Source: a virus
Virus record (IMG/VR): IMGVR_UViG_3300046804_003549
Span: 1-43,468 of that record
Strand: one strand, 5' to 3'
DNA: 43,468 bases
The stretch's first letter is position 1, and the number at the start of each line of letters is the position of its first letter. The translations under genes were made by a program, and so were the position numbers. The notes below the pieces were generated by a model. That model was given only the letters and a program-made list of their open reading frames with translations, did not search any database and was not told where the DNA came from. Shown here one piece after another: positions 15,706-25,900 of the stretch.

Positions 15706-16498
15706 TTACTGCCTCCAGGTGACTTTTGCCCATGGCATGAAAATCTTGCCCAAACAGTCCAATAGACTTGAGTTTGTGGTCTATGTCTTTGAACTTTATG
15801 TTCCAAACTTCAGGATCAATAGATATTCTTGACAGTTCTGAGTCAGGAAGCACATTACACATAGACCAAGGTATAGCATCAACTTTGAGAGTATGTCCAC
15901 TAACGATACCCAACGCAATACTTAACGCATAATCGTTGCGATAATTGCGTTCTGCTATGCTGTAGAGTTCTCTGTAGTGCTGCCAATTATTTTTTATCAT
16001 AGTCATTGACTCAAAAATATATTGAGCGGTAGGACTCTTGCGAAACATCATCACTGTGGCCCACCACATGGGAAAATTGTTACGACCAAAAGTGTTTAAA
16101 AATTCTTGATCTGGCCGGGCAACGTCAATGGCATTGCGATGTGCCAAAAAATCCTGCGGTGAATTCAGGACCTGTTGCAATTGTGTGCCACATACCACAT
16201 AATCAGAATCAAGTACAAGAGTTTGATCATAAGGACTCAACCGATATGCCTCTGTTCTTGCAGCATTGTGCCAAGACACAGTATCATTGTAATCCTCAAA
16301 GTATCGATAACCCCCAGTTTGTGCATCGATATATATGACATGATCAAATTGTTGAGCTAATGCAGGATCTGTAGAATCTGTAACAACTGAAACTGGGATG
16401 TAGAGCCAGTGCCTAATGCGTTCAGCACTCCAAGATGCCATCTTAACATAATCAATTTTTTCATTGTTGAAAGCAAATACAAGTGCACCAGTAGTCAT
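15692..16498 (-). CDS. GT-A-like glycosyltransferase paralogue A, 268 aa
   Basis: This 268-aa protein opens with ALVFAFNNEKIDYVKMASWS, continues with a Rossmann-like PVSVVTDS strand, and has QTLVLDSDYVV with Asp97-x-Asp99, a typical DxD of GT-A glycosyltransferases. MWWATVMMFRKSPTAQYIFE and NWQHYREL resemble acceptor-side helices of this group. It is a tandem paralogue of the following gene. Its ATG overlaps the stop of the 101-aa gene as ATGA. It is the first glycosyltransferase of the accessory operon. A role in attaching a sugar to a surface glycan or a virion protein is inference from the DxD motif and the neighbours. Confidence 0.73.
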   Translation of the reverse strand: MTTGALVFAFNNEKIDYVKMASWSAERIRHWLYIPVSVVTDSTDPALAQQFDHVIYIDAQTGGYRYFEDYNDTVSWHNAARTEAYRLSPYDQTLVLDSDYVVCGTQLQQVLNSPQDFLAHRNAIDVARPDQEFLNTFGRNNFPMWWATVMMFRKSPTAQYIFESMTMIKNNWQHYRELYSIAERNYRNDYALSIALGIVSGHTLKVDAIPWSMCNVLPDSELSRISIDPEVWNIKFKDIDHKLKSIGLFGQDFHAMGKSHLEAVIDAH

Positions 16499-16800
16499 CG
16501 TTTTTTTTGGTTATTTTCGTGCTCTACAAGCCATGCATTCATTTGTTCTTGCCAATGTTGCTGACTTTGAGCATACAGTTCTTTGGTGTTAACCCGTGTG
16601 GGATTTTCATATAGATCTAACAGCACAGCCTCTGCGTCTGGGCAGGTCAGTAATGTGGTTTGTAGTTCGGGGCCGGCTCGCCACATACCGCCACCATAGG
16701 TGAATAGCATTTTGGCTTGATATTTTTCTTTCAGTACTCTTTTTGCCGCCTCGTGATCAAATCGCGCTCGTGCATGAGCAATAATGTTCTCGGTGTTCAT
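16495..16800 (-). CDS. Conserved small phage protein, 101 aa
   Basis: This 101-aa protein, starting MNTENIIAHARARFDHEAAK, is mainly helical, with a central KMLFTYGGGMWRAGPELQTTL and a C-terminal HWQEQMNAWLVEHENNQKKR. From memory, very similar small proteins (MNTENI...ARFDHxAAKRVLKEKY, then a GGGM loop) are widespread in cyanophages next to tail genes, without known function. It is the first gene after the 16.84-kb terminator. No Shine-Dalgarno sequence precedes its ATG, and a sigma70-like -10 box lies 5 to 11 bases upstream. Its stop overlaps the first glycosyltransferase start as ATGA, so it may lead the accessory operon. Confidence 0.85.
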   Translation of the reverse strand: MNTENIIAHARARFDHEAAKRVLKEKYQAKMLFTYGGGMWRAGPELQTTLLTCPDAEAVLLDLYENPTRVNTKELYAQSQQHWQEQMNAWLVEHENNQKKR

Positions 16801-16806
16801 TGAGAT

Positions 16807-16835
16807 AGTATAAATGAATTACAGATAAAAGTAAA
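16807..16835 (-). promoter_or_regulatory. Possible sigma70-type promoter for the accessory operon
   Basis: On the minus strand TTTACT (16835-16830) and TATACT (16812-16807) are separated by 17 bases, a spacing and match (4/6 and 5/6) compatible with a bacterial sigma70 promoter. The box lies directly behind the terminator and directly before the 101-aa gene, so the transcript would have almost no leader, consistent with the missing ribosome binding site. It could be chance in an AT-rich gap. Confidence 0.35.
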
Positions 16836-16852
16836 GGGCCCAGGGGCCCTTT
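16833..16852 (-). terminator. Rho-independent terminator after the structural module
   Basis: On the minus strand AAAGGGCC and GGCCCTTT form an 8-bp stem around a short CCTG loop, and a T-rich stretch (TTTACTTTT) follows. It lies 19 nt after the stop of the 325-aa fibre-like gene and about 30 nt before the 101-aa gene. The perfect GC-rich stem supports termination, and the palindrome could also act in the other direction. Confidence 0.8.
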
Positions 16853-16870
16853 TGGTAAAACTCTAAATAA

Positions 16871-17848
16871 TCAAGTTTGAGCTGTGGTTGCAGATATAGT
16901 AATCGCACCCCATGTATTGGAAAGGTATGTTGTTTCAGGAGCAATATAGTTGACCACTGTGGTAGGGCCTGTGCCGGCAACACCACCTGTGATAATTTCG
17001 GTAGAACCCGGTGTGGCAGTGCTAGCATTAACCCATGTTGTGGTGTATGTCAATGTAGTGGGTGCGGTATTGCTGTTGACTGCGGCAGTTAATCTAATAT
17101 AGTCAGCAGTGTAAGGTGCAGTGTCAGCTGCTTGTTGATATATCGTGGTTGCAGTTGTGGTTAGATTGTAAAATCCTGTGGTGGTGGACAATGTGGTTGG
17201 AGTTCCTGTTCCGCCCGACTTTGTAGCACCTGTGTAAGCGACGCCGTTGATTGTGTGTGCTGTGTTGGCTCCGCTTAAATAAATGATACCCGCTAAGTTA
17301 GTTGCCAAATCGTTCCACTCTGTATCAGCTTCAGTTCCAGTAGATGTCTTAGCCACTTGCCATTTTATCAATCCACCTGAATTAAAAAACCAAGAAGCTG
17401 CACTGGTATTGGCAAATGTAATTGTATGTGTTGTAGTAATGGTCCAAGTTGAATTCGGCGTGTTAGTTGCTTGCCACCAAGTTCCAGTGGCTGGGGTTAC
17501 TGTAGCACCAGAACTAGCAGCATTAGCACGGTTGGTCCACAGAGTTGACAAATCTGTAGCTACGTTATTCAATATAGTAATTGTATTGCCAGCAACAGGT
17601 GCAGTTCTACTGGTAATAGTTACACCAGTATGGTTACCAATGCTGGTAATTCTATTAACTAAGTCTGCCCAACTAGTGGCAGTTACTGTTCCGCCTACTG
17701 CTACAGTTGAAAGAGTAGTTGTTTGACCGTAGCCGTAATTAGCTGATCCAGAATTTCCCCATATAGCGTTAACGTTGCCGTTTGCTGTGGTGCTTGCAAA
17801 ACCGTTGTAGTCTGTTGCCTCAATTAATCCGCCTACTGTATATGTCAT
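16871..17848 (-). CDS. Fibre-like virion structural protein, 325 aa
   Basis: This is a Thr-, Ala-, Ser- and Gly-rich protein with almost no Cys. It starts MTYTVGGLIEATDYNGF, then has AIWGNSGSANYGYGQ, TATSWADLVNRITSIGNHTG and TEWNDLATNLAGIIYL. These blocks recur in fibre or appendage proteins of marine myoviruses as I remember them, where the first segment is the conserved attachment end and the rest is beta-rich. No enzymatic motif is visible. GGGAT is placed as a ribosome binding site upstream of the ATG. It is the last gene of the structural module and is followed by the terminator. A role in adsorption or a neck/baseplate appendage is inferred from composition and position. Confidence 0.75.
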   Translation of the reverse strand: MTYTVGGLIEATDYNGFASTTANGNVNAIWGNSGSANYGYGQTTTLSTVAVGGTVTATSWADLVNRITSIGNHTGVTITSRTAPVAGNTITILNNVATDLSTLWTNRANAASSGATVTPATGTWWQATNTPNSTWTITTTHTITFANTSAASWFFNSGGLIKWQVAKTSTGTEADTEWNDLATNLAGIIYLSGANTAHTINGVAYTGATKSGGTGTPTTLSTTTGFYNLTTTATTIYQQAADTAPYTADYIRLTAAVNSNTAPTTLTYTTTWVNASTATPGSTEIITGGVAGTGPTTVVNYIAPETTYLSNTWGAITISATTAQT

Positions 17849-17861
17849 TTTTTTATCCCAA

Positions 17862-19151
17862 TTATTTGATTGTCACAATGGCTTCCACTATACCGTGTGC
17901 CTGATCAAGTTTAGATTCTAAGCTGCGACCAATCACGTTAAAGGCAGTTGCTTCGCCTGGTTGAGCAGCTCTTGCAAGTCCGTTACCTGCTGAAACAAGG
18001 CGATCGCCTTTGCGCACTGTGCCAATTACTTTGACTGGAACACGTCCGGTCATTGCAACCGGTGGATGAGTTCGATCATCACCGGCATTGCTATTCATCA
18101 AATAGGCTGCTCTTGTACTTATGACGCCAAATACATTATCGCTTAAATCACCAATAACTTTGGTGATTTCTTTAAGTCCGCCTAATTCAACCACTGTGCC
18201 GGGCTCTAATAATTCATCAGCAGCAAATCGTTCAGCAACGTCAGCATAGTTTGCATTGACTTGGTTACCAGCCACTGTGCCGTTGGCACCGTAAATGGTC
18301 AATGCTGTGGTTGGTGTGCCACCAACATTGACCGAAAATGTCATATTTTGTCCGCTGGTTTGGTTGGCCAAGGTAACTACCCCGGCACCACTGACACTGA
18401 GTTTTGCATCTTGATCGACACCCACTGTTAATCCGCTGTCGTTTAAAATGCCTAGAGTACCACTGGTTGTATCATTACTGATTGCGCTTAAAAAGCCAGT
18501 AGAGTCAATACCATCTAACAATTGACTGTCGGTGGCAGTTCCTTGGAACAACGGAGTTTGACCGCCAACTGACGTGGCCATGGTCATACCCGGACGAACA
18601 GTGGTAAATCCCGAAATAGCACTTTGTGGGGTAAATGTTGCGTCCTTGCTCATAATAGCAACAACACTGTCTTCAACATAGAATTTGATCACAACATGGC
18701 TAACGGCTGTGTTGTCAACAATGGTATCAACAATGGCGCCAGTTGTACCAGTACCAGCAGTAAACGCTGGACCTACCAATAACCAAGCAGAACCTGTGTA
18801 TACTTTTAATTGTGCATTGGTTGTATCATACCAAAGGTCTCCTTGTTCACTTGTGGCTCCTGATGGTGCGCTGGCACTGGCAGTGGCGCCACCAATTCTT
18901 TTCCAGGCTGTGCCATTGTAAACATTGAGAATACCGTTGCCTGAATCCCACCAGATTTGACCTGTGAGTGGTGCACCCGGTGCAGTGCTGTTTGAAGCAT
19001 TCTCCAACAGGTGAATAAAGTTTTCATCTAAAAATTCACCGTAACCGGCGTAGTTTTTACCTACCAGTGTCATTGAGCTGGAGGTGTTAATGGTACCATC
19101 TGCAATAGTAGCAAAAATTGATCCATTAGTGAGGTTAATTGTATATGCCAT
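17862..19151 (-). CDS. Fibre-like protein with possible self-cleaving C-terminal domain, 429 aa
   Basis: The N-terminus (AYTINLTNGSIFATIADGTI, GKNYAGYGEFLDENFIHLLE) resembles a conserved virion protein of aquatic T4-like phages. Two tandem repeats of the type GxLWxDxxxxxLxVYxGxxW follow at about 63-87 and 103-127, as in many tail fibres. From about residue 300, NYADVAERFAADELLEPGTV, VFGVIST and GRVPVKVIGTVRKGDRLV resemble the Peptidase_G2/intramolecular-chaperone domain, which trimerises fibres and then cuts itself off. The start has GGAG about ten bases upstream, and a late-promoter-like box lies in the gap before it. The self-cleavage call rests on motif memory, and the catalytic residues were not verified. 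Confidence 0.75.
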   Translation of the reverse strand: MAYTINLTNGSIFATIADGTINTSSSMTLVGKNYAGYGEFLDENFIHLLENASNSTAPGAPLTGQIWWDSGNGILNVYNGTAWKRIGGATASASAPSGATSEQGDLWYDTTNAQLKVYTGSAWLLVGPAFTAGTGTTGAIVDTIVDNTAVSHVVIKFYVEDSVVAIMSKDATFTPQSAISGFTTVRPGMTMATSVGGQTPLFQGTATDSQLLDGIDSTGFLSAISNDTTSGTLGILNDSGLTVGVDQDAKLSVSGAGVVTLANQTSGQNMTFSVNVGGTPTTALTIYGANGTVAGNQVNANYADVAERFAADELLEPGTVVELGGLKEITKVIGDLSDNVFGVISTRAAYLMNSNAGDDRTHPPVAMTGRVPVKVIGTVRKGDRLVSAGNGLARAAQPGEATAFNVIGRSLESKLDQAHGIVEAIVTIK

Positions 19152-19175
19152 TTGGGTTGCTCCGTGTCCTAACTT

Positions 19176-19183
19176 TATTTATT
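19176..19183 (-). promoter_or_regulatory. Possible T4-type late promoter
   Basis: On the minus strand this reads AATAAATA, matching the ATAAATA core of T4-like late promoters, within a longer run TAAATAAATAAAG. It lies in the 51-nt gap between the 201-aa gene and the 429-aa fibre-like gene, about 25 nt before that start. AT-richness makes chance possible. Confidence 0.4.
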
Positions 19184-19202
19184 TACCGTTAATCTATCCA
19201 TA

Positions 19203-19808
19203 TTACGCTTGACTTAAATTAGTCAGTGTTTGAATTCTCAATGTGTAATCGATTTGAATTTGACGGTTCAAACTCTTTTGCACTGGGTGAAAAATTACAT
19301 GAGTAATCAAGCGTAGATCTGTTGCGCTGCCGTTCCAGCATTTCAACCCCAGTTCATCGAACACATATTCGCCGTTGAAATTTGTAGAATTATCAAATGC
19401 TTGTTGCCCTGGGGGCTCGCCATAATCCAGCAAGCAAGTAACTAAAATATCAGTGTAAACTTTTCCAGTTGTATGCAACACAGTCATCTTATTGTTGGCT
19501 GCATCTGTATTGGCACTACTGTTGTCGTCGACAACCTTGGCGTAGGTTTCGTTGTATAGGTCTGCATTTTGCCCGGTAGTGTTTGGGGGCAAATAAGTGA
19601 TAACACCAGTGGGGTCAACAGAGCTTCCACCGTTTCCAAAAGCCATGAGATAAATCCAGCCTAAGTCTCTATTGCTCAGTGTCTGTGCCATGGCAATAGA
19701 AATGTTTTCATAATGGATTGCGTTCTTTTTGTCCACAAAAACTTCGCCACTTTTTGGATCGTGTATCTTTACGAATCCTTCAATTTTTGCCAGTCCGGGC
19801 TGGATCAT
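19203..19808 (-). CDS. Conserved virion structural protein, 201 aa
   Basis: The N-terminus reads IEGFVKIHDPKSGEVFVDKK followed by NAIHYENISIAMAQ. The middle has WIYLMAFGNGGSSVDPTGVI and TYLPPNTTG, then VYTDILVTCLLDYGEPPGQQ and GEYVFDELGL. I recall this set of motifs from structural proteins of cyanophages and related myoviruses, encoded between baseplate and fibre genes. The exact location in the virion is not known to me. It may occupy a place like T4 gp8 or a baseplate-fibre adaptor, which is speculation from gene order. The ATG overlaps the TGA of the 53-aa gene, whose product repeats the IEGFV...DP...FV motif. No catalytic motif is seen. Confidence 0.8.
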   Translation of the reverse strand: MIQPGLAKIEGFVKIHDPKSGEVFVDKKNAIHYENISIAMAQTLSNRDLGWIYLMAFGNGGSSVDPTGVITYLPPNTTGQNADLYNETYAKVVDDNSSANTDAANNKMTVLHTTGKVYTDILVTCLLDYGEPPGQQAFDNSTNFNGEYVFDELGLKCWNGSATDLRLITHVIFHPVQKSLNRQIQIDYTLRIQTLTNLSQA

Positions 19809-19966
19809 GCTCGTTTCTCCACAAATTTTTCTTTGGTGTTTGGATCAAAAATACGCACAAAGCCTTCTACATTTATACTACCAGTCTCGTTTGGACGTTT
19901 AGGCACAGGTTGTTGTTGTTCTTGTTCCTGGACAATTGGCTTGTTTGTTTGGTTGCTTTGATTCAT
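19805..19966 (-). CDS. 53-aa protein repeating the N-terminal motif of its neighbour
   Basis: The gene runs from ATG 19966 to TGA 19807-19805. The first half is polar and Gln-rich (QEQEQQQPVPKRP), and the second half reads EGFVRIFDPNTKEKFVEKRA. That second half aligns with EGFVKIHDPKSGEVFVDKKN at the start of the 201-aa virion protein encoded immediately downstream, with an ATGA overlap joining the genes. It therefore looks like a partial duplication kept as a separate small gene. The EGFVxIxDP strand pair may be a docking module onto the same virion partner. Function unknown. Confidence 0.72.
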   Translation of the reverse strand: MNQSNQTNKPIVQEQEQQQPVPKRPNETGSINVEGFVRIFDPNTKEKFVEKRA

Positions 19967-19983
19967 GAATTATTTACCTTGTT

Positions 19984-22900
19984 TTAAATCCCACGCAAGA
20001 ACCTTGCGGCCTGTGTATCTGTGTCCTGCAATGCCACCCCGTTGCTGGGTGTACCTGCACCCGGGGCATACCAAGTTACACCGCGTCTCACTAAAATAGT
20101 AATTCCAACCCCATCTGCAGGGGCAACATCAAATTCAACGCTAACTGGATTTGCACCTAGTAGAGTGTATCCATCAGTGACTCTGGTTCCACCAACATAC
20201 ACTTCTACAGCATCTATTTCCAGGGTGCTGTCATTGTCGTTGAATGAGATGTTGGTTGCATCAAATTGCACAGTTGATCCATTTCCTACAAAGTAATTAC
20301 TGTCTATGTAGTTTTGGAATTCTGCAGGCATGATTTGGCCTTGTCCCAATGCATACACGTATGAACCCGGATTGTGGTCTGCAATGGCTGTTCCAGCAGT
20401 TCCTCTTCGCAAACTGCTGACAGTGTTGTTGACAGTATCTCTGTTGCGATACATGATGCGTTCGCCATTGATTGTTAAAACTCCCCAAATGTTTTTCTCT
20501 AGGCTAGGTTCATCAAGATTTGAAGCATCATCGACATAAATTATATCATCACCGCTTTCGAGCGGTTGAGACAATGTTGTTGTAGAGTTTTCTGTAATTC
20601 TGTAAGTTGCCTGTACCCCACGCATGTCTTGAAAGATTCTGAATGCCATTGCATCAGGTGTAATACTATTTGTAAATTCAGTTATTATCACAACATCATT
20701 TACTTGTAACAATCCCGATGCCAATATAATTTCTTCATTGACAATGGTAAAGTTTTCTCCGTAGAATAATTGACTACCATTCAGTGTTATCCACAACTTG
20801 TCTGGATTAATGGTTGGTCTTGTCAAGAATAAATCATTGTTTTGCACAACAATTCCTGCGGCGTAATCAAAGCTGCCTGGTGTATCAGACAAGCTGGCAG
20901 CATCAAAATCTGTAGTATCGTATCCTTCAGTAACAACTGCTCCAGAAGAAACTGGACCAACATACACACTGGTTAGAATATTCTGTTGACGAGTATCGTT
21001 CCATGTAATTACCTCAATTATATCTCCCAAAATTGGAGTATATCCCAGGGTTGTGTCAATGAATAGATACTGTCCACCAGTTACTCTGGCCTGAGTGTTG
21101 GTAGTAACAGATATCAAGATTCTTTCTCCGGTTGCCGGAGTAGATGTAAAAACAACATGTCTTGTATCGCCAGTGTATGGTTCTACAGTAAAATCAACTC
21201 CTAACACCTGTGGTATATCATTGATGTAAACAAGAACTTCATTGTCTGCAATCAACGACTGACTAAATCCCAAACGGTCGGGCAATAGGTATGCTGAACT
21301 ACCATCAGCATAGTATTCAATACCAGCCGCAGTTCTTAAACGTTGTCCGTTTGCTAGAACTATGATGTTTGCAGGGTTGGTGTACTCAAGACTGTTGTCG
21401 AGCTCAAACAAAGTTGAAGAACCATCAGCAATTATTGTTTGAGTAACAGGGGTGCTCCAGCTGTAATTTACTGTGGTTGATCCTATTGTGGTTGGGCCAA
21501 GCACATAAACAACAACAAAATCGCTGACAGTAAATGTGTCGTTGAATGTTACAACTGTGGTATTGTTGGGGCCGGCAACATAAGTCAATCCAGTGTAGGG
21601 CACTCCGTTAACCCATACATCAACTTCTTGTATTTGCTGGTATTCAACTGGCACAGTAATTTGATTATTGACAATTCTATTGCCAGCATAGTTTTGGCGA
21701 TACAATTGATTGCCGCCGCCAACTCCATAAGCAATACCAATCACTGTGTTGCCAATATTACAACCTGATACAATTGTAACTGTTTTTGTCTCCCAATCAA
21801 TGGTATAATTAACTGCCTCAATGAGTTCCACTCCAGTATTTTGATTAGAGAACCCAAAGCTTACCAAATACGGAATTTGATTAAACCAAACAGATAGATC
21901 ATAGGTAGCAGGCAAACTTTCTATGTCTACGCCAAAACTATAACTCTTAAATCCGTGGCCGTTGCTGGTCCAATCTGCGCCGGGTCTTGTGTAAACTCTA
22001 AAATCCAGTGTGTCAAATTCTGATCCTGGCACCAGTTCTTCTGGTGCAAAACTAGAGTAAGTGTCGATATATGCACCACCATCCACATTGATGTCTGTTG
22101 GGCGTGTTCCCAGGAACGGATCAAGATAAGGACTTTCGTATATTGCGTCTAGGATAGCAGGATCGTATGTTGGCTGACCTTCGGGTCCGTAACTGATATT
22201 ATCAAAAGGATTAATATCAAAGTTTCCAATATCAAACCCGGTATCTTGATTGAAGTCAACAGCTGCAACCTGAACTCCAGGATACTCTACACCGTCAACA
22301 AGCAACGGTAATTGCAGTCCTGGTTCATTGACAAACGGAGTATAGAATCCCATGGTTCTGTTTACGCCGCTGAGTGTAGAAGCAGGAACTTGAGTCCATT
22401 GCTCGGGATCAAATTCTGTGCTTTGAACTGTGCTGTTGGCGCTCCATACTTTGTTGTTGTATCTTACCTGTGTGTCTTGCAAATATTCAACATTGGCTTG
22501 CCAATCAACAATCGTAGAGTTATATTCAGTTCTATCATATTTGATTGTGGTTTTTATTGAACGTACCAAAGAATTGCCCATGATGGCGTATGCTCTTGCG
22601 CCCAGGCCATTTCCTTCACTGATCGTTATTACTGCTGTGGTAGAGTATCCTTCACCAGGATCAATAACATCGATTGCAACCACTTTTCCTGCTGAGTTTA
22701 TAACTGCTTGCAACACAGCAGGAGACACTGCATCGCCAGTAACTGTTACCACAGGAGGTTCTGTGTAACCTGCCCCACCATCAATGATTTCAACTTGTTC
22801 TATGCTCAATAGGTAATTGTTGAACCAATTACTCCAGGGCCACTCAGTCCAAATTTCTGCATCCGAAGGAGTATCCGCAATGCTGCTTGGTGTTCCGGTA

Positions 22901-25900
22901 CCCACTGCATTGCTCTTTGCATATGGCAGCAGCACGGGATTAACATATTGAGGAATCTCCAACAATCTGTTGTAGTATGATGGAGAGTCAAAGTCAGTTA
23001 CATTTCCGTCATATTGATCTTGACCATTATAGATTAGATTAAATTCTCGAATTTGAACGTGATAGGGCTTGACTTCTTGAATATAATCTAACACAAAGTC
23101 CTGATTATCTTGTCGGAAAATTTGGAAAGGCAACAATTCACGAATTTTATGATTTACATCAATCAAGCTAGTCTTTGTTAGCCAACCTGGAGCCTTGAAT
23201 TCACTTAATACAAAGTTGAATGTCAAGATTAATGCTTTGTTTCTGTATATTGCCAAGTCATCTATAAACAATTCTTCATTGATGGCCTGAATAATTTTTC
23301 TAGTTTCAATCACAGGTTCAGCATCAAAATACTGTGCATCAAACACTTCAACATCAAATCCAAAGCGTCCGAGACTATAGTTCCACAGTTCTTCTTTGAA
23401 CTCAATGGTTCCGTCTTGTAGACCTACTCTATCCCAGCCAGTAAGTGTTCTTTGATATATTTCAAATTTGCCTTGGGCGTTGGTCGTGACTTTGACACTA
23501 CCACCAACAGGAGTAGAAAACTCCACAGTGGCCAACGCAGAAAAGTTTGGAACTTCAAACAATGGGACAATGCTGCTGTTATATCCTGTTGCATACCAAT
23601 CAATATGCTGCCAATATTTTCTAGTGTCGTAATTTTGAACTCTCACAAGCTGTGTGTACTTTTGGCCGCCAAGAACTCCAGTTGTTTGTTCAACTTGATA
23701 GATAGTCCAAAGTCCGCCGTTGTTGCTGTCTGAGATAATTAGATATCTGTACCCAACAGAAACTTCATTCAAGTCTTGATAGCTGAGCTCTTGTATATTT
23801 GCCAATCTCATGTTCCATTCACCGCTGGCAGCTGTGGGTTCAGGCTCAGAGCTGTTTAACAATATAAATGTTCGACTCTCAACAATGGGGAACATCAATA
23901 AAACAGAGTTGGCATATGTCAAATAATTATTTAATGCAGTGAACCTGTCAGCAAACATGCTTTGACGAGGGCGATATTGAACTCCGTATTGTTCAGCTAT
24001 ACTCAACGACACATCAGGTACAGCAGCGCCTGCAGAGTTCACTCCGCAAAAACTATCTTGTAACTTGCGATATAGATTAGCACTTAGGAAGCTGTCGGGA
24101 TTATCTTGTGCGATCAGTTCGTATTCAGTGTGAATATTATCATTGTTGAATTCACGATCATAACCAATGTGTATGATTGTGTCTGACGCACTTAAAAATT
24201 CAAGTCCATTGTATATTGCAATTGTGCTGGCATCAATTGGTGCAATGTATGGAATTCCTGAGCTTCTGGGATTTTCAATGTATCTTGCGATTCCAACTGT
24301 GCTCAATGTTTTGCCGGCAGTGTTATCAATTTGATCAATGTTGGTTACCCAGAAATAATATTTGGTTTCGAATATACCTTGTTGATTCAATACTGATCTT
24401 ACTGTAAAGCTTGTGGTATCTTTGGGCGTGCCAGGTCCAGTGTACTGTGATGGCGATACTGCGCTTTCAGTCCATTGATATATGTCAACTCTGCTGCCGG
24501 GAAAAATCTGTGCCCAGCGACGACTGATGTATGTGATGTTATTTTGAAGAGGATCAATAAATCTTACACTACTGATGTCCCACCAAATTTCTCCGATTTT
24601 GTTGTTGGCCCAGTAATTTCCATCATTGTTAACCGACCCAGCATTGTATTTTGCAGGATCATCAGATCCAATATAATCGATATTTTGTCTGGCCGCTCCT
24701 AGTATTTTACCCTGCAACGGATTTATAAAATCAAAGAAGTGTGTTCTACCAGAATCAAGTTGATTGTACATAAACACACTGTTAAATAGTTCAGAATTTG
24801 CAACAGGGACTTGAACGTGTATTGGATACCATGCAGGGCGATTGGTGGTATTTTCAAAAACACCAATACGACCAAAGTCTACTGCGCTGTCTCCAAGATC
24901 GCTGCCTGGTGAACCCACTAGTAATCTACCGTTGACATAACTTACTGCGGCTCCCCACTGATCCAATGGTTCAACCTCGTAATCGTAAATTTGTTGTCCA
25001 AATACAAATTTTCCTGGATTGTCAACTGAACTGTGTGCACTGGGCAAGAAATCATATGAATATACCACCCCAGAATTTTGTTCAAGATTGAAATAACTTG
25101 TGCTTCGATCGTCGAAGTAAGTAGTGCCACTGTCAAATACAACAGGTTCTACCACGTTGCCGCTTGGGGCTCCAACAATTAGAGTTGTTGCATCTGTAGA
25201 CACTGTCAAGGCAGATCCAAAATTTGCTCCAACAGTTGGATTTGGACTGTTTATTGTCTGTGCATAAGCATAGATATTGAATCCAAGAGAATCAAATGCC
25301 GATCCCACTGTGCCTGGTAATACCAATAGTTTGTTAAATTCTGTTGCGGCCTCTATGTTAATTGTGTTAATGGTTAACAATCCATTTGCCACCGAAGAAC
25401 TAACATTGGGTATGCCTGATTGATTTATAGCGATACTCAATCCTTGCACAGTGTTATTGGGCACAGATGGTACAGATACTAATTGATCATTGATTCTAAT
25501 ATTATCACCAGCAGTGAGCACAGGGTTTGCATTGGTTGATGTGATTACTCCATACAATCTTGATTGATTTACCATGCGTTGTACACTACCTGCCTGTGTT
25601 TGAACAGTTCCGTCTAACGGAGCACCAATGTACAAGCTACAGTTTGTTGGGCAGATGTCAAGAGCGGCACCAAACGCAGACTGATCGTATGGTTGGCCGG
25701 ACTGAATTTTTTGAACTAATGTGAAAATATTATTTTCAATCTCTACAATATCACCAACATTCAACGCAACATCAACAGTTACAGTTGAGCCAACAATGCT
25801 GAATTGACCGTTGACAAAGTTTGCAGAATTTTGCAAATATTCTCCATTGACAATCACTGCCACTGGTTCAGCAAATCCAACTGGTAGTGTAAATGTGTTC

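Noticed and set aside
16808-16818. A plus-strand GTATAAATG resembling a late promoter facing right
   Set aside because: It differs from TATAAATA at the last base, and no plus-strand gene follows; it points into the antisense of the fibre genes.
17283-17726. A 147-aa plus-strand frame rich in Val and Ala
   Set aside because: It is antisense to the 325-aa fibre-like gene, with composition explained by the Thr/Ala/Asn-rich codons of that gene, and no ribosome binding site or homologous motif is visible.
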